The translations under genes were made by a program, and so were the position numbers. This document shows, in pieces, positions 50,929-58,623 of a stretch of DNA of 64,000 nt. Below the pieces are notes generated by a model. It worked only from the letters and a program-made list of their open reading frames with translations. It was not told where the DNA came from and made no database searches. The DNA comes from RGIG1927 sp045546275 (GTDB lineage: Bacteria > Bacillota > Clostridia > UMGS1883): assembly GCA_045546275.1 (NCBI GenBank), contig JAZQCM010000014.1, forward strand, positions 341,528-405,527, in the 5' to 3' direction. How positions within the stretch are numbered: the first letter of the stretch is position 1; every line of letters begins with the position of its first letter.

Positions 50929-51801
50929 ATGATTTCGAAAAAAGCAATGGACATTATTAAAAAAATGCAACAGAATGAAATTACCGAAAGTGCAATTTAC
51001 GAAGCTATTGCTGCCTTTGCAAAGGGCGACGACAACAAAAAGGTTTTGTTAAGGCTTTCCAAAGAGGAAAAAGCCCATTACGAAATCTGGAAGCATTGCA
51101 CCGAGGTGGAAATGAAACCCGAAAAATGGAAGGTTATTAGGTACAAGCTTATTGCCCGTATTTTTGGCTTTACCTTTGCAATTAAGCTTATGGAAAAGGG
51201 CGAGGAAGCAGCCCAGAGCGAATATGAGCTTTTAAAAAGCGAAGTGCCTGAAAGCATTATGATAAAAAACCAGGAGGAAGAGCACGAGGAAGCTCTTATG
51301 GCAATGCTTGACGAGGAAAGATTGCAATACGTGGGCAGTATGGTTTTGGGCATGAACGATGCATTGGTTGAATTAACAGGCTCACTTGCAGGCTTTACCT
51401 TTGCACTTCAAAACACCCGCCTCACTGCATTGTCGGGTTTGATTGTGGGTATTTCCGCAACCTTTTCAATGGCGGCAAGTGAATTTTTGTCAGCCAGAAG
51501 CGAAGGCAGAAACGATGCCTTAAAGTCCTGTATGTATACAGGGGTTGCATATCTTATAACTGTTGTTTTATTGGTGCTGCCTTATCTTTTGATGGACAAT
51601 GGTAACTATCTTATTGCACTTTTACTTATGCTTTTAATAGTTGTTCTTATCATTGCAGGCTTTACATACTACATATCCGTGGCAAAGAGCGAAAAGTTTT
51701 TAAGAAGATTTCTTGAAATGGCAATAATCAGCGTGAGCGTTGCTGTGCTTTCCTTCTTTGTGGGTATACTTGCAAAAGCATTTTTGGGTGTTGATATATG
51801 A
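50929..51801 (+). CDS. Ferritin-like/CCC1-VIT1 metal transporter
   Basis: 290 residues. An N-terminal rubrerythrin-like helical domain (ITESAIYEAIAAFAKGDD, LSKEEKAHYEIWKHC, and NQEEEHEEALMAML with metal-binding Glu/His) is fused to a membrane domain of the CCC1/VIT1 type (VGSMVLGMNDALVELTGSLA, then five spans). Related proteins (MbfA-like) export or store iron or manganese. It may detoxify iron. Metal not determinable. It may be read together with the upstream nucleotidase gene, 45 bases away. Confidence 0.87.
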   Translation: MISKKAMDIIKKMQQNEITESAIYEAIAAFAKGDDNKKVLLRLSKEEKAHYEIWKHCTEVEMKPEKWKVIRYKLIARIFGFTFAIKLMEKGEEAAQSEYELLKSEVPESIMIKNQEEEHEEALMAMLDEERLQYVGSMVLGMNDALVELTGSLAGFTFALQNTRLTALSGLIVGISATFSMAASEFLSARSEGRNDALKSCMYTGVAYLITVVLLVLPYLLMDNGNYLIALLLMLLIVVLIIAGFTYYISVAKSEKFLRRFLEMAIISVSVAVLSFFVGILAKAFLGVDI

Positions 51802-51807
51802 TAATAG

Positions 51808-51837
51808 AAAATCCGCGGTTATACCGTGGATTTTTTT
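51808..51837 (+). terminator. Intrinsic terminator
   Basis: AAATCCGCGG, loop TTATA, CCGTGGATTTTTTT, with one G-U pair. Confidence 0.88.
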
Positions 51838-51845
51838 CGTTTTTC

Positions 51846-51874
51846 TTGACTGAAAAGGTGGTAAGTGGTATAAT
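51846..51874 (+). promoter_or_regulatory. Promoter of ilvD
   Basis: TTGACT, 17-base spacer, TATAAT. The leader is only about 35 bases, so there is no room for a leucine or valine T-box. Confidence 0.85.
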
Positions 51875-51913
51875 TATTCTATTATTTTATATTCATTCAA
51901 GGAGATGTTTGTA

Positions 51914-53572
51914 ATGAAAAGTGATAACGTAAAATTAGGTATGCAGCAGGCACCCCACAGGTCTTTATTCAATGCCTTGGGCTTAACTGAGGAGGAATTA
52001 CAAAAGCCTTTGGTTGGTATTGTTTGTTCATACAATGAAATAGTTCCCGGTCATATGAATCTTGACAAAATTGCACAGGCAGTAAAATTAGGTGTTGCGG
52101 CTGCTGGCGGTACACCCATTATGTTTCCTGCAATTGCTGTTTGTGATGGTATTGCAATGGGTCATGTTGGCATGAAGTATTCCTTGGTTACCCGTGATTT
52201 GATTGCCGATTCCACTGAATGTATGGCAACAGCACATCAGTTCGATGCCCTTGTTATGATTCCTAACTGTGACAAGAACGTGCCCGGCTTACTCATGGCG
52301 GCAGCAAGAGTGAACGTGCCTACTGTATTTGTGTCGGGTGGTCCTATGCTTGCAGGTCATGTTGACGGTCACAAAACAAGCCTTTCCTCAATGTTCGAAG
52401 CTGTTGGCAGCTACGCTGCAGGCACAATGACCGAGGATGACGTTAAAAACTACGAATGCAATGCCTGCCCCACATGCGGCAGCTGCTCAGGTATGTACAC
52501 AGCAAACAGTATGAACTGCTTAACCGAAGCACTTGGTATGGGTCTTCCCGGTAACGGCACAATTCCTGCGGTATATTCCGAAAGATTAAAGCTGGCAAAG
52601 CATGCAGGTATGGCAGTTATGGAAATGTACAAAAAGAACATTCGTCCCCGTGACATTATCACAAAGGAAGCTATTATGAATGCTTTAACTGTGGACATGG
52701 CGTTGGGTTGTTCCACAAACAGTATGTTACATATTCCTGCCATTGCACATGAAATTGGCTTTGACTTTGATATTTCCCTTGCAAACGAAGTGAGCGCAAG
52801 AACACCTAACCTTTGTCACCTTGCTCCTGCAGGTCCCACATATATGGAAGACTTGAACGAAGCAGGCGGTGTGTATGCTGTTATGAACCAGCTTCGTGAA
52901 AAGGGCTTACTTAACGAAGATTGTATGACTGTTACAGGCAAAACCATTGGTGAGGCTGTAAAGGGTCATGTTAATAAAAACCCTCAGGTTATCCGCACAA
53001 TGGACAATCCCTACAGCGTAACAGGCGGATTGGCAGTGTTAAAGGGTAACCTTGCTCCCGACGGAAGCGTTGTAAAGAGAAGCGCGGTAGTCAGTGAAAT
53101 GATGCAGCATGAAGGTCCTGCAAGAGTGTTTGAATGTGAAGAAGATGCAATTGCGGCAATCAAGGGCGGTAAAATTGTAGCAGGTGATGTTGTTGTTATC
53201 CGTTACGAAGGACCTAAGGGTGGCCCCGGTATGAGAGAAATGTTAAACCCCACTTCTGCTATTGCAGGCATGGGTCTTGGAAGCAGTGTTGCTCTTATTA
53301 CCGACGGTCGTTTCTCAGGAGCCTCCCGTGGTGCATCCATAGGTCACGTATCCCCCGAAGCTGCAGTTGGCGGTCCTATTGCACTTGTTGAAGAAGGGGA
53401 CATTATTCAGATCGATATTGACGCATGCACACTTAACCTTAAGGTTTCTGACGAAGAATTGGCAGAAAGAAAGGCTAAGTGGCAGCCCAGAGAGCCTAAG
53501 GTTACAACGGGCTACCTTGCCCGCTATGCAAGACTGGTAACAAGCGGTGCAAAGGGTGCGGTGTTAGAATAG
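51914..53572 (+). CDS. ilvD: Dihydroxy-acid dehydratase
   Basis: 552 residues from ATG 51914; the in-frame ATG at 51905 abuts the ribosome site GGAG. Iron-sulfur ligands in NCDKNVPGLLMAAARVNVP and CPTCGSCSGMYTANSMNCL; ALITDGRFSGASRGASIGH near the C-terminus. Third common step of valine, leucine and isoleucine synthesis. No other ilv or leu genes are in the window. The next gene, a giant secreted protein, starts 26 bases on with no terminator or obvious promoter between. Confidence 0.97.
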   Translation: MKSDNVKLGMQQAPHRSLFNALGLTEEELQKPLVGIVCSYNEIVPGHMNLDKIAQAVKLGVAAAGGTPIMFPAIAVCDGIAMGHVGMKYSLVTRDLIADSTECMATAHQFDALVMIPNCDKNVPGLLMAAARVNVPTVFVSGGPMLAGHVDGHKTSLSSMFEAVGSYAAGTMTEDDVKNYECNACPTCGSCSGMYTANSMNCLTEALGMGLPGNGTIPAVYSERLKLAKHAGMAVMEMYKKNIRPRDIITKEAIMNALTVDMALGCSTNSMLHIPAIAHEIGFDFDISLANEVSARTPNLCHLAPAGPTYMEDLNEAGGVYAVMNQLREKGLLNEDCMTVTGKTIGEAVKGHVNKNPQVIRTMDNPYSVTGGLAVLKGNLAPDGSVVKRSAVVSEMMQHEGPARVFECEEDAIAAIKGGKIVAGDVVVIRYEGPKGGPGMREMLNPTSAIAGMGLGSSVALITDGRFSGASRGASIGHVSPEAAVGGPIALVEEGDIIQIDIDACTLNLKVSDEELAERKAKWQPREPKVTTGYLARYARLVTSGAKGAVLE

Positions 53573-53598
53573 TTTTTAATATAAAAGGGGAATGAAAA

Positions 53599-56500
53599 AT
53601 GAAAAAGTTAACTGCCATTTTGCTTGTTCTTTGCATGTTAATTGGCATTTGTCCCGCTGTAAGCTTTGCGGAAGAAACTACTCTTAACGCAGTAAGAACA
53701 GCATACTTTAATTCAAGCGGTAGTGAATGGAAATATACCGATGGCGACAACGTGCTTGTTTCAACAGGTGCATCAGGCTGGGAGGGCGCACAAAGATTTA
53801 CCGACACAGATGGCACGGTAACAAACCAAAGCTCCCTCAGCGGCACAGGCTTTGGTAGTGCGAGACACGCACTTATTGCGTTTACCATACCAAATGATAT
53901 TTTAGCTGACGATGTTGCAAAGGCTACACTTTCAATGACCGTTAAAAACGTAAAGCAGACCTCCTCAGGTGCCCGTCTTTCCGTTTACGGTAATAGTGTT
54001 GACAATACATGGAGCACAAGCGATAGTACAAGTACATTCGGCACATTTGCCTCCTTGCCTCTTCTTGGTCTGACAACCCCAATCAGCGCAGGTAACTCAC
54101 AGGGTGAAACTGCAAGTGGCGAAAAAATTACACTTTCGTCTCTTAAGCTTGCCGATTATGTGAAGCAGATTATCAAAGAAGGCAAGAGTGAAATCACCTT
54201 CCGTCTTGCAGCGCCCTTGGGTGGTATACGTATTTATGACATCAACACTTCAACACCTCCCACACTTACTATTGAAACAGGCGAGGTAACAACTGTTAAC
54301 ATTAAAACAGTTTACTACAATGGCGACGAGATTGTTGACGAAAGCGTGGAAGCTATAGGTAATCAGATTGTGGGTGATACATACACCTACAGTGCTACTC
54401 CTAAATCAACAATTGTAAAGGGTGAGGATGTTTACACATACTCTGCCGATAAGTCAACTCTTTCTGCCCTTGTTCTTAAGAACGGGGCAGCTGAAGTTAT
54501 CCTTGCATACGAAAAGCAAGAGAACGTAACAAGCTTTTACGGCTACGAAATTGAAGACGAGGGTGCATGGTGCTGGTTTGGTGACCCGAGAGCTGTTAAC
54601 TTTACAAACGAAGAAGGCACAATTGATGTGACAGTAATCGGTTACATCGATGTTCACGGCTCAATTAAGGCAACACAGATTAATAATCTTACAAATAAGG
54701 TTGACGAGGTTTTAATAAGAACAAACATTCAGCCTGATGACCATAACAATCCTACCTTTGTTATGATTCCCGACGGACGAATTGTTGTTTTCTACTCCCG
54801 TCACACTGACGAGGCGTGCTTCTGGTACAGAGTAACAGAAAAGCCCGGTGACCTTACAACACTTGGTGAGGAAAAGTGCCTTGAAACAAGCGCTAACACA
54901 ACTTATCCTTCACCGTTCTATCTTTCGGATGACCCTGAGCATATTTATCTTTGCTGGAGAGGTATTGAATGGCATCCTACAATTGCAAAGCTTTCGCTTC
55001 CCGATGAAAACGGCGATATGCAATTTGAATTCGGACCTTATCAAATGGTGCGAAGCAGTGGTGTAGGTAGTAACGTTCGTCCCTATGCAAAATATGCATC
55101 GAACGGTAAGGACAAGATTTATATGTCCTATACAGGAACACATCCCGATAACTATAACCCTAACTGGCTTTACTTTAACTATATCGATATCAATACAATG
55201 ACAATGCATGACATTAACGGCAACCTTATGCGTACTATCGAAAATGGTCCCCTTATTGTTGACCACAGTAATCAGTCGCATATTGTTGACAAAACAGGCT
55301 CTGTTCGTAACTGGCTCTGGCAGGTAGCTGTTGCAGAGGACGGAAACCCTGTTATTGCAAATGTACGTATTGACTCGAGCAAAAACAACCACAAGTATTA
55401 CTATGTAAAGTGGAACGGAACTGAATGGGTTAAGACATTCTTAACTGATGCAGGCGGTAAGTATCATCCGTCAAATACTGAATACTGCTATAGTGGTGGT
55501 ATGAGCATTGATGTTGATAATCCCAATGTAATTTACTGCTCAAAGCCTGTTGAAGGCTTGTTCGGCAAAATATGGGAAATATTTAAGTACACGATGAGTG
55601 AAGATGGTACAGAAATTGTTTTCACAGAACAGATTACCGAAAATTCACAAAAGAATAACGTTCGTCCCTGGGTTATTCCCGGAAGTGCGGGTAAGGACCT
55701 CCGAGTTATGTGGATGAATGGTGACTATGACTTCTGGATGGTGAACTCAGTTTATCCAAAGGGTTACCCCACTCGAATTATGGGCGAGGTGGAATTACCA
55801 AAGGAAGAGGTTAATCTTTCCAAAGATTTATGGGCAAGTGAAGACTTTGAAGAATTTGGCGGAGTGTTTGTGTCAGAAAAGTATTCGGGTCATTATGTAG
55901 GGGATATTGACGACTGCTACTTCAGCATATTTACTGCTGCAGCAGATGTATATCTTGCAGGTGACTATACCGGCAAAATAATGGACCTTGGTGAAATTGA
56001 GCTTTCTATCAAGAGCTTGCCTACAAAATACGGCGACGACAGTGAATCTCTTGAAGACAGACCTCGTCTTGTGCTTAGCGTGGAAGGAATGGATTATGTT
56101 TCACCAAATGTTTATGGTACAAGTGATGAATGGAAAAACCACAACATCCGAACAGGCGGTGAATACTATTTTACCAAGTATGATAAGTATATCAATCTGA
56201 CAGTTGTTTTTGATTATCGTACAAATTGCTTTACTGTATATCGTGACGGTCTTGTAGATATAAAGGTTGAAGTTCCGACCTTTGTATATCCTGAGGATTG
56301 GGCTGGTGCTGTAGAATTTAAGGTAGGTGGATTTGACGGCTACGTTGAAAACGCAGTTATTTACACAAGAGCACTTAACCACGATGAAATCAAGACTCTG
56401 GCTGATGTTGATTACGAGGTTACAACTCCTGATGTTGGAAAAGTAACCTATGTAACAGTTAATTATCTGGATAGACAGGGTAATACTATCAAGGAATCTT

Positions 56501-57489
56501 TTGAGGATACCGTCAATCCCGGAACTGACATCTACGAATATGATGCAGAAAAGTCCTTCATATACAACAATAATATTTATACACTTGTTTCCTATGAATA
56601 CACCAATACAGAAGATGCTAATTATGTTTATGAGAAAAACCACGTAACAGGGGAAAATCTTGTTCCTGATGGCGACTTTACAGACGATGAGGGTAACTTC
56701 TCCTGGGGAACATGGCAGACTCCCCGAACAGATGGTGGCTACAATAACGGCTATTATGCTGACATTTGCGGTGACTGGTTCTATAAGGTAAACAGAGAAA
56801 CTAACGCAGCAGGTCTTTATGAAACAGGCAATGTTACCGCCGAGGATTATGCATTAGGTACACGTTGGAACGATGGCTCTACAGGTACTTGCTCTTTGGC
56901 AAACTTCATTCCTGTAGAAAAGGGCAAAACATATTATGTTTCATATGATTATAAGCACAAAACAGCGGAAGCTGATGCTGCATACATAAGTACTGCATTT
57001 GTGAAGGAAAAGAATTATGCATTAAATGCCTCCGGAAATAACATTCCTCAGAACGTATCCACCGAATGGCAGACAAATGCATTTACAATCACAGCCGAAG
57101 ATGATGGTTATATCTATTTTCACTTCTCATGGCTGGGGAACAGTAACAATGCAGGCAGCGGCCCCTACTGGTACTTTGATAATTTCTCTGTAAAGGAAGT
57201 TACTCCCGAAGCATTTGCAGCCGAAATATTTGGTGGCATACATTTGGGGCAAGCAGCAGTCAGAATAGAAAAGATTCATGACTCGGATTTGACCTGTATC
57301 AATGTCTGTGCAGTAATTTATAACGAAGATAATGCAGTTATAGGTGTTGATAAGAGAGAGGTTACCATAGAAAAGGATAAGAAGTGGTATGGTGTAACCG
57401 ATTTGAATGTTGGTGAAACAAACAGCTTTAAGATTTTCCTTTGGGATGATAATATGAATCCTTTGTGTGACCCAGTGACAGAAGGATGA
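53599..57489 (+). CDS. Giant secreted multidomain protein: DNRLRE, BNR_4 propeller, LamG, CBM-like
   Basis: About 1,296 residues. Signal peptide (MKKLTAILLVLCMLIGICPA), then a DNRLRE-type sandwich (about 30-225), MucBP-like module 1 (about 229-305), a BNR_4-type beta-propeller (about 308-720; AWCWFGDPRAV, DDHNNPTFVMIPDGRIVVFY, DHSNQSH), a LamG-like sandwich (about 745-945), MucBP-like module 2, a CBM-like module (NLVPDGDFTDDEGNFSWGTW, about 1026-1200), and an Ig-like tail with FKIFLWDDNMNPL. BNR_4 propellers occur in ulvan-type lyases and other polysaccharide enzymes, so a glycan lyase or hydrolase is plausible, but I cannot assign catalytic residues. No anchor is visible. Shares its C-terminal modules with the protein at 1-1460. 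Confidence 0.83.
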   Translation: MKKLTAILLVLCMLIGICPAVSFAEETTLNAVRTAYFNSSGSEWKYTDGDNVLVSTGASGWEGAQRFTDTDGTVTNQSSLSGTGFGSARHALIAFTIPNDILADDVAKATLSMTVKNVKQTSSGARLSVYGNSVDNTWSTSDSTSTFGTFASLPLLGLTTPISAGNSQGETASGEKITLSSLKLADYVKQIIKEGKSEITFRLAAPLGGIRIYDINTSTPPTLTIETGEVTTVNIKTVYYNGDEIVDESVEAIGNQIVGDTYTYSATPKSTIVKGEDVYTYSADKSTLSALVLKNGAAEVILAYEKQENVTSFYGYEIEDEGAWCWFGDPRAVNFTNEEGTIDVTVIGYIDVHGSIKATQINNLTNKVDEVLIRTNIQPDDHNNPTFVMIPDGRIVVFYSRHTDEACFWYRVTEKPGDLTTLGEEKCLETSANTTYPSPFYLSDDPEHIYLCWRGIEWHPTIAKLSLPDENGDMQFEFGPYQMVRSSGVGSNVRPYAKYASNGKDKIYMSYTGTHPDNYNPNWLYFNYIDINTMTMHDINGNLMRTIENGPLIVDHSNQSHIVDKTGSVRNWLWQVAVAEDGNPVIANVRIDSSKNNHKYYYVKWNGTEWVKTFLTDAGGKYHPSNTEYCYSGGMSIDVDNPNVIYCSKPVEGLFGKIWEIFKYTMSEDGTEIVFTEQITENSQKNNVRPWVIPGSAGKDLRVMWMNGDYDFWMVNSVYPKGYPTRIMGEVELPKEEVNLSKDLWASEDFEEFGGVFVSEKYSGHYVGDIDDCYFSIFTAAADVYLAGDYTGKIMDLGEIELSIKSLPTKYGDDSESLEDRPRLVLSVEGMDYVSPNVYGTSDEWKNHNIRTGGEYYFTKYDKYINLTVVFDYRTNCFTVYRDGLVDIKVEVPTFVYPEDWAGAVEFKVGGFDGYVENAVIYTRALNHDEIKTLADVDYEVTTPDVGKVTYVTVNYLDRQGNTIKESFEDTVNPGTDIYEYDAEKSFIYNNNIYTLVSYEYTNTEDANYVYEKNHVTGENLVPDGDFTDDEGNFSWGTWQTPRTDGGYNNGYYADICGDWFYKVNRETNAAGLYETGNVTAEDYALGTRWNDGSTGTCSLANFIPVEKGKTYYVSYDYKHKTAEADAAYISTAFVKEKNYALNASGNNIPQNVSTEWQTNAFTITAEDDGYIYFHFSWLGNSNNAGSGPYWYFDNFSVKEVTPEAFAAEIFGGIHLGQAAVRIEKIHDSDLTCINVCAVIYNEDNAVIGVDKREVTIEKDKKWYGVTDLNVGETNSFKIFLWDDNMNPLCDPVTEG

Positions 57490-57491
57490 TA

Positions 57492-57522
57492 CAAAAGAAG
57501 TCAGCTTTTGCTGACTTCTTTT
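57492..57522 (+). terminator. Intrinsic terminator
   Basis: AAAGAAGTCAGC, loop TTTT, GCTGACTTCTTTT. Confidence 0.9.
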
Positions 57523-57523
57523 A

Positions 57524-57552
57524 TTGCATATAGCTCATATATATGCTATAAT
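57524..57552 (+). promoter_or_regulatory. Promoter of the S-component/kinase pair
   Basis: TTGCAT, 17-base spacer, TATAAT (preceded by ATGC), 23 bases before the ATG. Confidence 0.78.
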
Positions 57553-57575
57553 TACCTTAGTTAAGGGGTGAAAAA

Positions 57576-58112
57576 ATGAAAAACATACATATCAAAAATA
57601 TGATTCTTTCGGCAATGTTTCTTGCCATTGGTATTGTACTTCCGTTTTTAACAGGGCAGATACAGTTTGTTGGCAATATGCTTTTGCCAATGCACCTTCC
57701 GGTTATGCTGTGCGGTTTAATCTGTGGGCCATGGCATGGTTTGGCAGTTGGCTTTATAACGCCCATACTGCGCTCATTTTTATTTACCATGCCTGTTATG
57801 TTTCCCTCGGCTGTTGCAATGGCGTTTGAACTTGCAACCTATGGGTTTGTAATCGGTATTCTTTACAAAAAATTTCATTGGCATTGTCTTAAGGCGTTGT
57901 ACAAAAGTCTTGTAGCTTCCATGGTAGCAGGGCGAATAGTTTGGGGAATAGTTATGACTATTATTTTAGGCTTTAACGGCTTTGGTATGAAAATGTTTAT
58001 TACCCAAGCTGTTTTAAATGCAATTCCCGGCATTGTTCTCCAGCTTATTTTAATCCCCATTATTATGGTGAGGCTTGGAAAGGCGAAGGTTGTTAAATGG
58101 AACAGGAAATAA
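57576..58112 (+). CDS. ECF transporter S component
   Basis: 178 residues, five to six membrane spans. The motifs MHLPVMLCGLICGPWHGLAVG and FITPILRSFLF, followed by AMAFELATYGFVIGILY, are typical of S components of energy-coupling-factor vitamin transporters, close to the pantothenate (PanT-like) group by pattern. The energising EcfA/EcfT module is not here, so it would share one encoded elsewhere. It overlaps a P-loop kinase gene by 16 bases, which suggests uptake followed by phosphorylation of the same substrate. Confidence 0.82.
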   Translation: MKNIHIKNMILSAMFLAIGIVLPFLTGQIQFVGNMLLPMHLPVMLCGLICGPWHGLAVGFITPILRSFLFTMPVMFPSAVAMAFELATYGFVIGILYKKFHWHCLKALYKSLVASMVAGRIVWGIVMTIILGFNGFGMKMFITQAVLNAIPGIVLQLILIPIIMVRLGKAKVVKWNRK

Positions 58113-58609
58113 TCAGAATAATTGAAAATGCCTCGGAAAGATTGGTTATAGCAATTGACGGAAAATGCGCCTCGGGCAAAACAACCCTGGCTGAAAAAAT
58201 TAAAGGTAAAACTCGTTGCGTGGTTGTACACATGGACGATTTTTTCATGCCAAAGGAAAAACGAACTGATTTAATAGGCGGTAATATTGATTTTGAAAGA
58301 TTAATAAATGATGTGCTCCTGCCTTTCAAAAAAGGCGAAAAGATTATTTACAAGCCGTTTTTGTGTAAAGTGCAAGCCTTAGGCGAAGAACGGGTAATTG
58401 AAAAGGAAAATGTAATTTTACTTGAAGGCACCTATTCAACCCATGAGAAGCTCAAGTGCTATATTGACCACTCGTTTTTCATGGATATTGAAAAAGAAGA
58501 ACAGCTTGAAAGAATAAAAAAGCGAAACCCGCAAAATTTTGAGGATTTCGTAAATATATGGCTTGTAAGAGAAGAAGAATACTTTAAAGCAAAAAAACAC
58601 TCGCAATAA
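58097..58609 (+). CDS. Uridine kinase-like P-loop kinase
   Basis: 170 residues. Walker A AIDGKCASGKTTLAEKI near the N-terminus, VVHMDDFFMPKEKR (uridine-kinase-like substrate region), DFERLINDVLLPFKKGE and VILLEGTYSTHEKL. It belongs to the uridine kinase/phosphoribulokinase/pantothenate kinase (CoaA-like) superfamily. Coupled to the S component, so a vitamin or nucleoside kinase that traps the imported molecule is likely; the substrate is not determined. Confidence 0.75.
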   Translation: MEQEIIRIIENASERLVIAIDGKCASGKTTLAEKIKGKTRCVVVHMDDFFMPKEKRTDLIGGNIDFERLINDVLLPFKKGEKIIYKPFLCKVQALGEERVIEKENVILLEGTYSTHEKLKCYIDHSFFMDIEKEEQLERIKKRNPQNFEDFVNIWLVREEEYFKAKKHSQ

Positions 58610-58621
58610 GCGAGTGTTTTT
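58593..58621. terminator. Bidirectional terminator
   Basis: AAAAACACTCGC, loop AATAA, GCGAGTGTTTTT, between the kinase gene and the convergent polC. It overlaps the 3' end of the kinase gene. Confidence 0.9.
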
Positions 58622-58623
58622 CT

